Shown piece by piece: positions 12,986 through 44,864 of a stretch of DNA of 64,000 bases. Source of the stretch: Allolobophora icterica. Lineage: Eukaryota > Annelida > Clitellata > Crassiclitellata > Lumbricidae. The notes beneath the pieces are model-generated. The model saw only the letters and a program-made list of their open reading frames with translations, did no database searches and had not been told where the DNA came from. Every line of letters begins with the position of its first letter. The first letter of the stretch is position 1. Both the position numbers and the translations under genes were made by a program. The stretch covers positions 95,049,875-95,113,874 of the forward strand of contig OY744604.1 in NCBI GenBank assembly GCA_963556255.1, read 5' to 3'.

Positions 12986-13931
12986 GTTATTATTATTATT
13001 ATTTTTAATTATTATTATTTTTTTATATCATTATTAATTTATTATTACAAACATTTTAACAGAAAGACTATTCTCACGTGTATTTATACTTGTATGTGAC
13101 ATATGTATGAATGTTTTTGTTGTATACAAACAGGCAGGCAAGTCTGGACGTATGGATTATATGTTTGTATGTATGTATGTACGCATGTATGTATGTATGT
13201 ATGGATGCATGCATGCATGTATGTATGTTTGTGTGTATGCATGTATATACGACTTGTACGTACATATATATGCATGTTTGAACATGTATGTAATGTATTC
13301 ATGAATGCACGTTACATAGCATAGCATAGATGAGGGAAAACTCACAAGTAGTCCCCCATCCAACAAGGAGAACTCTCGTTCAAAAATAGAATTCAAAGCG
13401 CTTACGGAACAGAGAAGGAGATAGTCTGACTAGCTCAGCTCTAGTTTTTAATGAAGAAGGTTGTTCCAGGCCACAGGACAACGAAAGCAAAGCCTCTGTG
13501 CTGAGTTGTAGAGGAACGAGCCCAAGGGACAAGAAGAACACCGTGACCGGTCGAACGAAACGACCTGCGGATATGCACAGACGAGGCAGTAGTAAGTGGT
13601 CTTCACACAGAACGCATCTGACGGAGGTGATAGGAACAGGTAGGCCTACGACTGTACGACATACAATGTTTACATGAGGTATGTAGGTATGTATGTATTT
13701 GTGCAAATATGTATGCATAAATGTATGTGTGGGTATGTGTATGTATGGTACAATTTTATGTATGTATGACATTGTATGTATGAATGCATGTATGTACGCG
13801 TGCGTATATGCATGTATGCATGCATGTATATACGTATACCATTTTGTGTTTCTTTTTCATCCTCAAAGACAACGTCATAATCGTCCTCGTCGTCTGTCTG
13901 AGTGTCTTGCTTCATGCCAAGCAGCACTAAG
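526..13931 (+). CDS. VWDE-like: Gene A (5'-partial): VWDE-like protein, NIDO end to VWD, EGF and putative membrane segment
   Basis: Fourteen exons (named A5-A18 after their gene B homologues) join in phase into 948 codons plus a stop. Order: end of a NIDO domain; a beta-rich region starting APDFGCPSL; a VWD domain running from CRASGDPNLATFD to GLCGSFD; a Cys-rich linker with an RKKR furin-type site; a six-Cys EGF (CSGQGTCVNGSCVC); a VWDE-type module with CQINGYCFQNGDRNPYNP; a short Cys-bearing exon; and a last exon encoding VIIVLVVCLSVLL, then HAKQH and a stop. The expected role is extracellular adhesion or recognition, inferred from the family. The protein would be membrane-anchored (type I) if the last exon is right; a GPI signal is possible but less likely because the tail is polar. 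All splice sites are GT-AG. The first four exons lie outside the window. Gene B, next downstream, is a paralogue. Confidence 0.85.
689..2776 (+). other. Gene A intron A5, non-coding
   Basis: About 2.1 kb of AT-rich sequence with short TATA/CATA runs near 1380-1440 and a CR1-like 3' tail fragment near 2580-2680 (caccagcttattcacaag motif). No exon of the paralogue set is missing here. Confidence 0.6.
2540..2690 (-). mobile_element. CR1-type LINE 3'-tail fragment
   Basis: Contains the gcaccagcttattcac / agcgctgcg motif seen next to the reverse-transcriptase remnant at 47284-48696, and again near 16210-16300 and 26555-26640. A truncated 3' end is inferred. Confidence 0.45.
2777..3012 (+). CDS. 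Gene A exon A6 (beta-rich region start)
   Basis: Acceptor cag at 2774-2776 and donor GTGAGG at 3013. It reads DIAPDFGCPSLEGPTV to GQMGKW, in phase 1 and out phase 0. Gene B exon 6 is colinear. Confidence 0.9.
3068..3247. mobile_element. hAT-type MITE with 8-bp target duplication
   Basis: Terminal inverted repeats CAGGCACGTAACTAGC and the complement of GCTAGTTACGTCCCTG. It is flanked by the direct repeat GCTAATGT (3060-3067 and 3248-3255). The interior has G/C tracts and no coding capacity. It sits in gene A intron 6. Confidence 0.85.
3290..3870 (-). pseudogene. CR1-type LINE reverse transcriptase remnant
   Basis: On the minus strand 3294-3548 reads VGVVFDFNLS, HINSICRSAYYH and LDYCNSLL, motifs of the RT C-terminal part of CR1-like LINEs. 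Near 3790-3860 the same strand shows GAP*GSVLGPLLF with a stop inside the conserved block. Frames are broken, so this is a dead fragment in gene A intron 6. Confidence 0.75.
3978..4144. repeat. Imperfect inverted repeat, possible MITE core
   Basis: The arm at 3978-4004 (core AATGACGCTATGGCCA) pairs with the arm at 4117-4144 (core TGGCCATAGCGTCATT), with about 110 bp between. No target duplication was established. Confidence 0.5.
4509..4607 (+). CDS. Gene A exon A7
   Basis: Acceptor cag before 4509 and donor GTAAGC at 4608. It encodes 33 residues, ISCSVSSFW to SNSYWAGIQ, phase 0 to 0. Gene B exon 7 is colinear (34 residues). Confidence 0.9.
4647..4905 (+). repeat. Degenerate TTCTAT(C/T)CTGTT(C/A)-type tandem repeat
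   Basis: Short related units of tctatcctgttctat and tactatgttctgatc fill the short intron between exons A7 and A8. The long open frame across it (YVLIYCILFYYVL) is an effect of the repeat. Confidence 0.75.
4929..5330 (+). CDS. Gene A exon A8
   Basis: Acceptor tag at 4926-4928 and donor GTTAGT at 5331. It encodes 134 residues including FLLKSTLPITC and YTLTESDWK, phase 0 to 0. Gene B exon 8 shares LLLKSTLPITC and YTLTEQDWK. Confidence 0.9.
5589..5729 (+). CDS. Gene A exon A9 (VWD domain start)
   Basis: Acceptor cag before 5589 and donor GTAAAC at 5730. Forty-seven residues include CRASGDPNLATFDRLYYPIY, the opening VWD motif, with Asn where the family usually has His (GDPH). Phase 0 to 0. Confidence 0.92.
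6003..6169. mobile_element. Small palindromic MITE-like element rich in CATATGG
   Basis: Ends AAACAGCAGCCTT and AAGGTTGCTGTTT are inverted (one mismatch). The interior is packed with atatggg / cccatgtg words. It is in gene A intron 9, with no coding capacity. The family is not recognised. Confidence 0.55.
6655..6705 (+). repeat. (ATTG)n tail, probable LINE 3' end
   Basis: AATAAAGATCT followed by repeated ATTG units resembles the microsatellite-ended 3' tail of CR1/L2-group LINEs. No reverse transcriptase was recognised upstream. Confidence 0.45.
6959..7144 (+). CDS. Gene A exon A10 (VWD middle)
   Basis: Acceptor taag before 6959 and donor GTTGGT at 7145. Sixty-two residues include IQVRHWPCGQ, VSCVCAVAIREG and ILAADMC. 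Phase 0 to 0. Gene B exon 10 has the same length and Cys positions. Confidence 0.92.
7605..7853 (-). mobile_element. tRNA-derived SINE (family 1)
   Basis: Read on the minus strand, the head has a pol III A box (TGGCTCAGTGG) and B box (GGTTCGAATCC); the tail is A-rich (T-run at 7605-7637 on the plus strand). The body has the hairpin-like words TAGCGCCTCT and AGAGGCGCT. A near-identical copy is at 44630-44864. Its head ends about 47 bp before the acceptor of exon A11. Confidence 0.88.
7900..8117 (+). CDS. Gene A exon A11 (VWD end)
   Basis: Acceptor tag before 7900 and donor GTTCGA at 8118. It encodes GIKVVGYLRSWGMNIEI, then VEGLCGSFD, then SNDLKVKDT. The GLCG motif is the VWD hallmark. In phase 0, out phase 2. 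Confidence 0.9.
8770..9271 (+). CDS. Gene A exon A12 (Cys-rich linker with furin-type site)
   Basis: Acceptor tag before 8770 and donor GTCAGT at 9272. In phase 2, out phase 0. It starts VPHGRSLFDGY; has CSCSESSSHCG; then ASRKKRSTDPE (RKKR codons at 9005-9016); and ends VIGKCVSDIK. Gene B exon 12 is homologous at both ends but lacks the basic cluster. Confidence 0.9.
9005..9016 (+). other. Furin-type cleavage motif RKKR in gene A
   Basis: Four codons CGC AAG AAA AGA, followed by Ser, fit the R-X-(K/R)-R proprotein convertase consensus. Cleavage would separate the NIDO-VWD half from the EGF and membrane half unless disulfides hold them together. It is absent from gene B. Confidence 0.6.
10008..10218 (+). 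CDS. Gene A exon A13 (EGF first part)
   Basis: Acceptor gcag before 10008 and donor GTCAGT at 10219. It begins VTGNLSWASDKMTEIQ and ends with the EGF Cys pattern CLPQDCSGQGTC, VNGSCVC. Phase 0 to 1; the EGF closes in the next exon. Confidence 0.9.
10987..11156 (+). CDS. Gene A exon A14 (EGF end and start of VWDE-type module)
   Basis: Acceptor cag before 10987 and donor GTAAGC at 11157. It starts YVGVGC (closing the EGF) and continues SCDVRLHPCLSVHLITAN to TCKIDVIR. Phase 1 to 0. It is more diverged from gene B exon 14 than neighbouring exons are. Confidence 0.85.
11341..11610 (+). repeat. (TTCA)n microsatellite with TTTA/TTCG variants
   Basis: About 270 bp of attc/attt tetranucleotide units in gene A intron 14. 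Open frames rich in SFIHSFI are artefacts of the repeat. Confidence 0.9.
11867..12139 (+). CDS. Gene A exon A15
   Basis: Acceptor gcag before 11867 and donor GTATTT at 12140. Ninety-one residues include VTVCDLPPDAL, FYTVSVSNDGQIFSN and VFDSVCYDCQNISC. The VSNDG..F and VFDS-C--C pattern is typical of the VWDE tail. Phase 0 to 0. Confidence 0.9.
12243..12360 (+). CDS. Gene A exon A16 (Cys-rich VWDE motif)
   Basis: Acceptor gtag before 12243 and donor GTTTAA at 12361. It encodes SGACQINGYCFQNGDRNP, CQECD and SWKTLP. The C-I-G-C-GD-NP-C-C layout is shared with gene B exon 16. Phase 0 to 1. Confidence 0.88.
12841..12906 (+). CDS. Gene A exon A17 (short linker)
   Basis: Acceptor tgtag before 12841 and donor GTAAGC at 12907. 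Phase 1 to 1. It encodes NQCQGAPCSTTPEVNKSSRA. Gene B's counterpart (exon 17) is 39 bp with DPNCTYCDTPPCT. Confidence 0.75.
12928..13045 (+). repeat. (ATT)n microsatellite in gene A intron 17
   Basis: Continuous ATT trinucleotides from about 12928, becoming imperfect after 12985. Confidence 0.9.
13150..13300 (+). repeat. (TATG)n-type microsatellite
   Basis: Runs of tatgtatgtatg with cgcatg and catgcatg variants. A similar stretch is at 13680-13835. Both are in gene A's last intron. Confidence 0.85.
13869..13931 (+). CDS. Gene A exon A18 (hydrophobic segment and stop)
   Basis: The acceptor is preceded by a good pyrimidine tract (tttctttttcatcctcaaag). It joins exon A17 in phase 1 and reads DNVIIVLVVCLSVLLHAKQH, then TAA at 13928-13930. 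A GTAAGC donor follows one base after the stop, so a 3'UTR intron is likely. The hydrophobic run is only about 13 residues, short for a membrane helix. Transcript data could replace this exon with another. Confidence 0.6.
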
Positions 13932-14139
13932 GTAAGCGAGACGCCATCATATGATAACAAATTCTCCAGGTGTTTTAAGTCAGCGATTATCTTTGATTAA
14001 ACGCTTCTTCTTTATACTTATTTCCATCTTTTCTTCTCCTTTTTCTTTTCCTTCTGCTCATCCTCATTCTGCTTTTGCTGCTTTTTTCTTATCCTTCTCC
14101 TTCACTTTACTCTACTTTCACTTCACCGTTTTCTTATCC

Positions 14140-14240
14140 TTCATCATCGTCATCATCATCATCATCGTCATCATCATCGTCATCATTATTTTCACCACCA
14201 ACACTACCACCACCACTTCCACCGCCATCACCACCATCAA

Positions 14241-14275
<35 letters not shown>

Positions 14276-14280
14276 ACAAC
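14140..14280 (+). repeat. (CAT)n microsatellite
   Basis: Interrupted catcatcat / caccac trinucleotide runs. Frames of poly-Ser or poly-Asp are artefacts. Confidence 0.9.
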
Positions 14281-14810
14281 AACAACGTCACAGTGCTTAT
14301 CCCTCATCATTATCCATCCTCCTCCTTGCATAAGTTCGTGTATCAAATTGCGAGGCATGTAAATTTGTTTCCCCATGGCCTGGATATATAAAGGTGCAAA
14401 TTCTGACCTGATTATTGAGTATAGCATTACATAGTATATTATGATACTCACTGTTTCGTCTTATTTTGCTGCTTAGAATTGCTGATGATGGAAGTTGAAG
14501 CTGGAACAAGCAAGCCGATCCTGAATGACAATTAGGGACTTCGGAAGACTTCTGCTCGATTCATTATTTTTTCCAATTAACAATCAAGATTGTGTTAATT
14601 TTGTACTACTGATTATACTAACCGCCACACACAGGTTTATTGACGTCCTTGGTAACCTTAGAACGGCCTTTAGATGACCACGCTCAGGCGCTCCAAACCG
14701 CCAATATGCAGGTGCTACCCTTCCATGAACATATAATGGAACCCATTTGAGCCCAAAATGGATCTCGTTGTACAGGGCTGTAATCGAGGGTATATGTCGA
14801 TATACAGCGT

Positions 14811-15905
14811 GTACTCGCCTCTAGAGACCGTATACTCACCTCACAAAATATTTGTACTCGCCTCTAATTTGTTTAGGAAAACTAACCGGTAGCGTGTACT
14901 CACCTCTAATTTGTTTAGGAAAACTAACCGGTAGCGTGTACTCACCTCTATTTTGTTTCGAAAACTAACCGGTAGCGTGTACTCACCTCTAATTTGTTTA
15001 GGAAAACTAACAGATAGCGGGTACTCACCTTTAATTTGTTTCGAAAACTAACAGATAGCGTGTAGTCACCTCTAATCTGTTTAGGAAAAAACCGGTAGCG
15101 TGTACTCGCCTCCAATTTTGTTTCGGAAAACTAACCGGTAGCGTGTACTCACCTCTAATTTGTTTCGGAAAACTAACCTATAGCGTGTACTCACCTCTAA
15201 TTTGTTTCGGAAAAGTAACCGGTAACATGTACTCGCCTCTAATTTGTTTCGGAAAACTAACCGGTAGCGTGTACTCGCCTCTAAATTGTTTCGGAAAACT
15301 ATCCGGTAGCGTGTAGTCGCCTCTAATTTGTTTCGCAAAACTAACCTACAGCGTGTACTCACCTCTAATTTGTTTCGGAAAAGTAACCGGTAACATGTAC
15401 TCGCCTCTAATTTGTTTCGGAAAACTAACCGGTAGCGTGTACTCGCCTCTAAATTGTTTCGGAAAACTATCCGGTAGCGTGTAGTCGCCTCTAATTTGTT
15501 TCGCAAAACTAACCTATAGCGTGTTCTCACCTCTAATTTGTTTCGGAAAAGTAACCGGTAGCGTGTACTCGCCTCTAAATTGTTTCGGAAAACTAACCTA
15601 TAGCGTGTACTCACCTCTAATTTGTTTCGGAAAACTAACCGGTAGCGTGTACTCGCCTCTAATTTGTTTCGGAAAAGTAACCGGTAACATGTACTCGCCT
15701 CTAATTTGTTTCGGAAAACTAACCGGTAGCGTGTACTCGCCTCTAAATTGTTTCGGAAAACTATCCGGTAGCGTGTAGTCGCCTCTAATTTGTTTCGCAA
15801 AACTAACCGGTAGCGTGTTCTCACCTCTAATTTGTTTCGGAAAACTAACCGGTAGCGTGTTCTCACCTCTAATTTGTTTAGGAAAACTAACCGTTAGCGT
15901 GTACT
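14811..15905. repeat. 42-bp minisatellite, about 26 units
   Basis: Unit CGGTAGCGTGTACTCGCCTC plus TAATTTGTTTCGGAAAACTAAC. Variants (TAACATG, TGTAGTCG, AAATTG, CTATAG) recur at 168-bp and 294-bp spacing, exact multiples of 42, so there is higher-order structure. The period is divisible by 3 and the unit lacks stops in several frames, giving frames such as TRYRLVFRNKLE on the minus strand. I see no sign that these are translated. Confidence 0.92.
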
Positions 15906-16598
15906 CGCCTGTCATTTTACCACTCCAGCCCTGATCTCACATGGGAATACGAGTTGTATATTGGCTTCATGCGGGCATTCTGGTAGGGATAGGGCCCTGA
16001 AACGCTAATTAAGGTCAACAGTCAATTACTGTACACAGCTATTCCTCACAGTCAATAACAACCTTCATTTCATTGTGCTTCTGCGATTTCCATTCCTCGA
16101 TGTTTCGTAAATGTTTGGACAATTAGGATTTTGAATTATAAAAACTTCTGACTCCTGTTATATTAAGATCTCAAAGGTTATAGATACAAATAGTAATCAT
16201 AATCGCATTTGTAATTTCTAAATTTGTAAAGCTCTTCTTCAGAACTAAGCTTATTTGCCAGCTTAATCACGAGCGCTGCGTCTCATCGGATGGCACAGAT
16301 GCCAATTTTAGGTCCAAGTAATTATGTTGTAGTGTTTTGCGTGTATCCAAGAATAGAGACACATAGGAGATTTATAAGAAGAGCGAGATGTACGGATATC
16401 TTATTCGGATTCTTTATATTGTATTTTTATCTACTGTTTGTACTGAAAACAATAAACGAATGGTTATAATTATGGATTAATAAATTTACTATTGTCCTAC
16501 ACGTCGACAGCATTCGTCTGTTTCCATCATTAATTCGTCTTCTTACTTTTCAAAGACACTCTGTAGGCCTATTACATCAACCGCATGGCTGTTATAAC

Positions 16599-17159
16599 CA
16601 GTGACGGGCAATAGTTAACTAAAAAGTTGCTAACTTTTAGTTTAACTAAAAAAATTTAGTTGAGGATGAAGTTTAATTAAAAATAAATAGTTTAGTTAAA
16701 ACTATAGTTTAACTAAAAAATTAGTTGCTAACTAAAAAGTTTAACTAAAAAAATCAGCAATATGCAACTATTTTCTGCAATGAACATTGAACACTGTCAA
16801 CAACTCGACGCGAAACTTATTGATTAACACTGCATGGTTTTAGCATTAACAGCCTGTGTTTTCAAATTCATACACTACTTACAGTACGCCTGTAACTGTA
16901 GGCCTATGCTATAACAGTGCACATTGCATAGTTTGAAGGTGAAATTGTCATTGACGCTCTACATTGTTACAGTTCACTTAACCTCTGTTATTGTGAAAAT
17001 ATTTGTCGTAAAATGTTGGAAAAAGTTGGAAAAAGTTTAACTACTTTTTTAGTTTAGTTAACTAATTTCCAAAATTAGTTGCAAACTTTAGTTAAACTAA
17101 TATTTGTTAGTTGGAAAACAGTTTTAGTTTAACTAAAAAAAGTTTAGTGCCCATCACTG
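16599..17159 (+). mobile_element. hAT-type MITE (TTAGTTAAC-rich), copy 1
   Basis: Ends CAGTGACGGGCAATAG and CCCATCACTG, flanked by the 8-bp duplication GTTATAAC (16591-16598, 17160-17167). The subterminal regions are dense in TTTAGTTAAACTAA. The interior (from gcatggttttagcattaaca) recurs inverted in the copy at 30130-30669. Confidence 0.9.
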
Positions 17160-17167
17160 GTTATAAC

Positions 17168-19421
17168 TCCTGCTACAACGTGGATACAACACAAGCGGAA
17201 GTTTCTGAAAAATTTGCTAAGTTAAATTTCTAAATTGAGATGTCTGTTATTTGATTTATTAAAAGGCGCCTGTCGTTATCGAGGAAAGTATTTTAATAGG
17301 CCTCATTTGTTTATTTAATAAATTAATGCAGTCAGAAAAATCTTTAGTTTTTATAATTGTCTGCGGTGGAGACCCTGTATTTCATTCGTGAACGATAATT
17401 AATAGCCCAGGGTACGTAGTGGATCAAATATTTGCGGTTAAGACTCTACGGTTTCGGAGTTTCTGCTGTAACACAACTGTCGAATGGTAATTAAACCACT
17501 GGATGTAATTTCTAAACTGGGCTACATTGTTCATGTGACTTGTGATGCCGGAATTTTTACCTCAGTCCCAGTTGTTACAGATCGATGCATTTATTAATCA
17601 AAGATGTATGAAGAAGAAGATAATGTATTTTAATGCGAGTAGGTCTCTTGAAGAGGCGCTATATAAATCTCCAGAATTAATTAATGAATGATTACAATTG
17701 TAAATATAACCACACAATTTTGTATAGCGCCTTTTCAAGAGAGGCTACCCAGAGGCGTAAGGTACAGGTAAATGAGATGAGTAATGGCATGCAGTTTTGG
17801 CGAAAGTGGGGTATGTTGAGGAAAGCTCAAGTAAGGTCTTCTTCTTCAAGTTCTCTGACATTGGGCAGGTTCAAACGTCCAGTGGCGTCATTCCTCTTGA
17901 TGTTGGGCTTCTCCTTCAGTGTAATGTATCCATCCACCATCACCCAGTCCAACAGCCTCAGGTAATGTAATGCAGAGTAATGTTAGATTGTGATTGAAGA
18001 TCACTCGACTGAGACGCAAAGAGTGTATCAATCTAGGCAACTGACACTTCGAAATGGATTGCAGGCTGCGTCGTATTCCGAACTTTAATTGCTAATTAAA
18101 TATTTGAAATGAGTAGATTCATTTCGTCTGTGAAATAGCCGATAACTTTGTGACACATGCGTTATTGAAACAAGCAACAACTGACAGCTGCTCAGATGTT
18201 CTAATTACATCCTTCGCTGATTTAGTTCTCTTCTGGAGCTCTCGTAGTTGGCTGTATTCGCAGTCCTACCTTTGGCCAGACATTAAACTAGACGCAAAGG
18301 AAGAGGCCTCTTCGAGTCCGTTTTTACTTATGGTCGCAGATTCGCTTCTGGTTTATGACTCGACTTGGAAATTTCTAAACTCTTCGAGGGTAGGTCAGGT
18401 TTTCTAAGTTCGCTTGTAGTTGGCTAGTTGTAAAACAAATTTAAAAAATCTCAGCTGCTTGAGTAGGAGAGGTTATGACCGTTTCTCGAACTGTCCATGA
18501 CAGAACAGCATTCAGTTTCACTGGAAGACAGTTCCAGAAGGAAGATCCAATACACGAGAAAGCACGAAGTAATTGTATTTGTAAATGCTAATTTATATAG
18601 CGCTACTTGAAGAGAGACTCATCAGAGGCACTCCCGACCTAGCACAATAAAACCACAATCGAATAAAAATGGTCTTCAAACTCTTGCGGTAAAGAGACAA
18701 AGAGCGCCTGAGGAGTTCATGAAGTAGGCCTATCCTGCTACTGCAGACAACGTTAAAAAAGAAGATAGAAACTTAAGTGTATCAACGTCTACTTTGCTGT
18801 GAAGGTCCCGTGGGATTTGGGAGGCTCTTATTTCCCTTTTCGTAGGCCCTTGACCCAGCAATGAACGAATTCCAAGATCCTTAACACGGTACCATTGCAT
18901 CGTTATAAGACTTTCTGTTTCCTTCCCAACTTACGCCTAATTCTCCCGTTTTGTGACATATGCACGAACGAGTAAGCAACTGCTCAGAGTGGATACACGG
19001 AGTCGAACCAGTTAGTAACCGCAATGATCATCGAGCAAGCATGTTACCAATAGACCGAGGACAATTAGATCATTTATTTTTACCCATCGCCGCCAAATGG
19101 CTGTCGTCAGAAACTGATGATGATAATGATGACTGATGTATACATATATAAATATGTAATCATATACATACATACATGTACACACATAAATGCCTTGATA
19201 CACGCACACATCCATAGTAACATATATACATACTTACTCATTTATTTACATGAATATATTGATACAAACACAATGTCATGCATACATTGATACAAACACG
19301 TGCATACATTGATACAAACACGTGCATACATTGATACAAACACGTGCATACATTTATACAAGCATATGTATACACTGATACAAACACGTGCATACATTGT
19401 GAATAAATTGTTTTGTTGTAG
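17168..19421. other. Intergenic region upstream of gene B
   Basis: Contains SINE-like pieces with tatagcgcc / agaggcg words near 17720 and 18595, a tRNA-like antisense B box (ggagtcgaacc) near 18990-19060, and (CATA)-type repeats at 19140-19400. No exon was seen. Gene B's promoter and any 5'UTR exon probably lie here, but no TATA box or initiator could be assigned. Confidence 0.5.
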
Positions 19422-19426
19422 GTGTA

Positions 19427-41538
<22,112 letters not shown>

Positions 41539-41562
41539 TTCACCTAATCTAGCCAACACCCT

Positions 41563-41662
41563 GCCAGCATTTCCATGGGAATCCCATATGGGCTCTACAT
41601 GTACACGGGTCCCATGTGGGAATATGGGTCCTGTGTGCGCTCCATATGGATATGCTGGCAAG
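41563..41662. mobile_element. Small CATATGG-rich MITE-like element
   Basis: Inverted ends CCCTGCCAGCAT and ATGCTGGCAAGG, interior of cccatatggg words, similar in style to 6003-6169. It lies just past gene B's stop, so it may be in the 3'UTR. Confidence 0.55.
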
Positions 41663-44629
41663 GTAGAAATCACATGCTTTCTTTTTTGGGGACTCCGATG
41701 CTGTTTGAAATTCTAGTTGCAGTTACATCTTCGATGTTCTTTCTAAATTATGGTTTGAATAGTTGAAGCGATTCAAATTGCGACACGGAACAAACTTCTG
41801 GTAACCCTAATATCCACAACGTCTAGAAATTACTCTTTTAATCGTGTTAGAAATTCCAGAGTTTTATTGGATATTGTACTATGAAACGCAAACTGCGTAA
41901 CATGAAGAATTGAAGATACTGGAATACAAATTAAACAGTCTTAACAAGATAAACAGAATTTAGAGCTGCGATGTGTCTCACTGGCGGCTATATTATGAGA
42001 AACAAAAATATATTTATGCGGGCCATGGTGATGCTGCTATAAAAATAATATAAATTAAGAACACAGTTATTGTTCTTCATTTTACTCGTCAATGGTTTAA
42101 TTGCTTTTCCTGTCGTGGGGTTAGAGACTAGGGTCATTATAATATAGTATTCTAGACGCGTCCCATGCATGAGCAAAAGCTGTTCATTAACGGCACTTGC
42201 CAAGAATGTGTGATAGACATGATACTGTAACTGATCATTCCTGAACCAGTAACAATTGACCTCTTATGCGCTAATTTCATCTGTCGAAAATTGTCCCTGG
42301 CGAAATTTCGTAATCGTATTTTAGAGAGTTTCAGCGCCAAATAAGGTAAGTCTTTAGAACCATGTCGTGCACAGGCGCTCAGTCAAAACAAACTCGGTAG
42401 GCAGGTAAGGTCAGGTTCGGTTTCAAGTCAGGTTCTAAGAGTCAGGCAGGTAGTCTGAGAGGCCATCCATCCATCCATCCACCCACCCACCCATCCATCC
42501 ATCCATCTATCCATCCATCCATCCATCCATCCATCCATCCATCCATCCATCTATCCAGCCATCCATCCATCCATCCATCCATCCATCCATCCATCCATCC
42601 ATCCATCCATCCATCCATCCATCCATCCACCCACCCATCCATCCATCCATCCATCCATCCATCCATCCATCCATCCATCCATCCATCCATCCATCCATCC
42701 ATCTATCCAGCCATACATTTATTTATTTATCTATCTATCTATATCTATCTGTCTATCAATCTACCTATCTATCATTCTATCCAGACAGCCAACTATTTAG
42801 CTATCTAGCTACCTATCTATTGCCATAATAGTACTAATAGTCATCATCATCAGCGGTGTGCCAATCTCAGGAGCGTTGCATTTTCCAAGATGCTGCCAAC
42901 CGTCCTCGTATCTGGCCTGTCTCCAAGATTCAGTGGCCGAAGATTCGCCTCCATCGTCCGTGTCCAAGTGTCTAGGCCATCCGACTGGTATCTTCCAGCT
43001 CCTCTGTTGCCTGGAAATCAAGGAAAGTTCGAAGCGCTTTCCTGCCTCTTATCGCAACGTGAAAAGACCCCAAAGAGAAAAGTCTTCTTTTTTCAATCAC
43101 CTCCGAGACCGGTCTACATGACATTGTCTACTTCTATGTTGTGAGCAGAATGTGGATTTCGCACGTTTCTCACGCATTATTCTATAATTATAGGCTATAG
43201 GCTATGTAGGCAGAAAGATAGGCAGGCCCGCTGTCTATCATTTCATTCATTCACATCATAAATCAGTTAAGACGGGAAACATAAGAATGAACAAGTGGTC
43301 GTCGAGTTGTTTGCTCTAAAGCTATTTGAATGATTTATGCAAGAGCAATACAGTTGTATTGCAGGCTACATGAAACAGACACTTCCTCCTAACGTTTGCT
43401 ACTATCAGTGACCGATACAATGCGGAAGCAACTCTGTTATCATAACATTGTTCAACAAAGTTAAAACCACTGCGTACATTACACGATTAATATATTACAC
43501 GATTAATACATTACAGGTTCGATATATTACCAGATTTATACGTTGCAAGATTACTACATAACAGTATAAATACACTGCAAGATAAACCTACGTTATTAGG
43601 TTAACCTACATTACAAGACTTACATATTACAGTATCTATACATTACGAGATTGAGTTCAACCACGGCAGTCGATTCTAAACTGATGACCAAATATTTTAT
43701 CCCAATATCTACGGTTGCATACCTCTGACTAAAGAGTTGGAAACAAGGAAGCTGGCCTAGGCCTACTTAACTCCTCATAACTATTATGTCCTCATTTAAA
43801 ACACTTATGCTGAATACATCGAAAATCCATAGATATAACTTGTGGCAGGTGCTTATTTCTAAATCGCAACAGCTTGACTAACTGCAGAAGATCCATCTGG
43901 TGTCTTTATTCAGCACAAGTGTTTTAAATGAAGACCCAATAGTTATGAGGAGTTAAATTTTAAACGGTCTAATTCGGTGCAATGGTTTAACTTTCGCATG
44001 TGTGCATGGAAAATGTCAGTAATACTGTTGTAAAAGTTATAGAAACAATGAACCACATTTCAGCGGATACGACAAATGAATTGTTGCTGTCGACGACTTC
44101 CGAAGTGCTAGTTGAACTTTGACTCGCCCGATTTGCAGCGTAACGCTAACTCTACATGAGACACATGCAGTCTTTGACTCTATTATTTTTAAATTAATAA
44201 ACAAGCAGTTCAATGACAACAGCGTTTCAGACTTAAATATAAAATTATCTACACGCATGGATCTTTCAACGACAGTCTATCAGCAAACTCTGCAGTCTCT
44301 CAGTGATGCATTTGCTACCGCTTTAAACTTTTGACGCCACGTCAGCAGGCAAGACTGAAAATTATATCTATTAACCAAAGCCAACGTCACGTTTCTCAGA
44401 AAACCCGCTTTAATATACCAGCTACTTACATTCGCAGGTATTGTCCCAACTTTTCGTTATCGCGCAAGCGTGGATTTTTCTAAACTTTCTGCCACTGCGC
44501 AAGCGTGGATCTCTAAAATCCCTCTGACTCTTCGCCTCCAGACAACGTCAGCCAAAGTGACGTACGCAGTTCCTTTGATTCTTATCTTATCTGCAACAGC
44601 GTAGTTGTGAATTCAAAAAAGTAAGAATC
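41663..44629. other. Intergenic region B-C
   Basis: Contains gene B's likely 3' end (an ATTAAA at 41940-41945 is a possible poly(A) signal), the (CCAT)n tract, an unassigned stretch at 42840-43120 with weak open frames on both strands, and AT-rich sequence with no recognised gene. Confidence 0.5.
42462..42718 (+). repeat. (CCAT)n microsatellite, about 255 bp
   Basis: Nearly pure CATC tetranucleotides with a few CACC and TATC variants, followed by (TATC)n to about 42760. Confidence 0.97.
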
Positions 44630-44864
44630 ATTTATTTATTTATTTATTCTCGATATTTCTATAGCGCCTCTCGAAGTCAACTACTACTCAGAGGCGCTCC
44701 CGACTACAGCATTGATACTGTGCCGGAATTTTCACGCCGAAGCGCCACGAGCAATTGCAAGTGAAGGACTTGCCCAAGGTCCGTACGCAGCGTCTAGAGT
44801 GGGATTCGAACCTGCAACCCTCCGGTCACAAGGCGCCGAACTTACCACTGAGCCACCACGCCCC
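44630..44864 (-). mobile_element. tRNA-derived SINE (family 1), second copy
   Basis: Nearly identical to 7605-7853: same A box, B box, tatagcgcctctcgaagtca body and T-rich (minus-strand poly-A) end at 44630-44650. Confidence 0.9.

Larger units (their letters stand above)
13932..16598. other. Intergenic region A-B, left part
   Basis: Holds a pyrimidine-rich stretch, a (CAT)n run at 14140-14280 and the 42-bp minisatellite at 14811-15905. A CR1-like tail fragment lies near 16205-16310. No exon was recognised; gene A's 3'UTR may extend into it. Confidence 0.6.

Noticed and set aside
15081..15866. 261-codon minus-strand frame of TRYRLVFRNKLE repeats
   Set aside because: It is the 42-bp minisatellite read through; neighbouring frames are open for the same reason and there is no start, splice or homology support.
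42809..43121. Opposed open frames in the B-C intergenic region
   Set aside because: No recognisable domain or splice context, and both strands are equally open; left as unassigned sequence.
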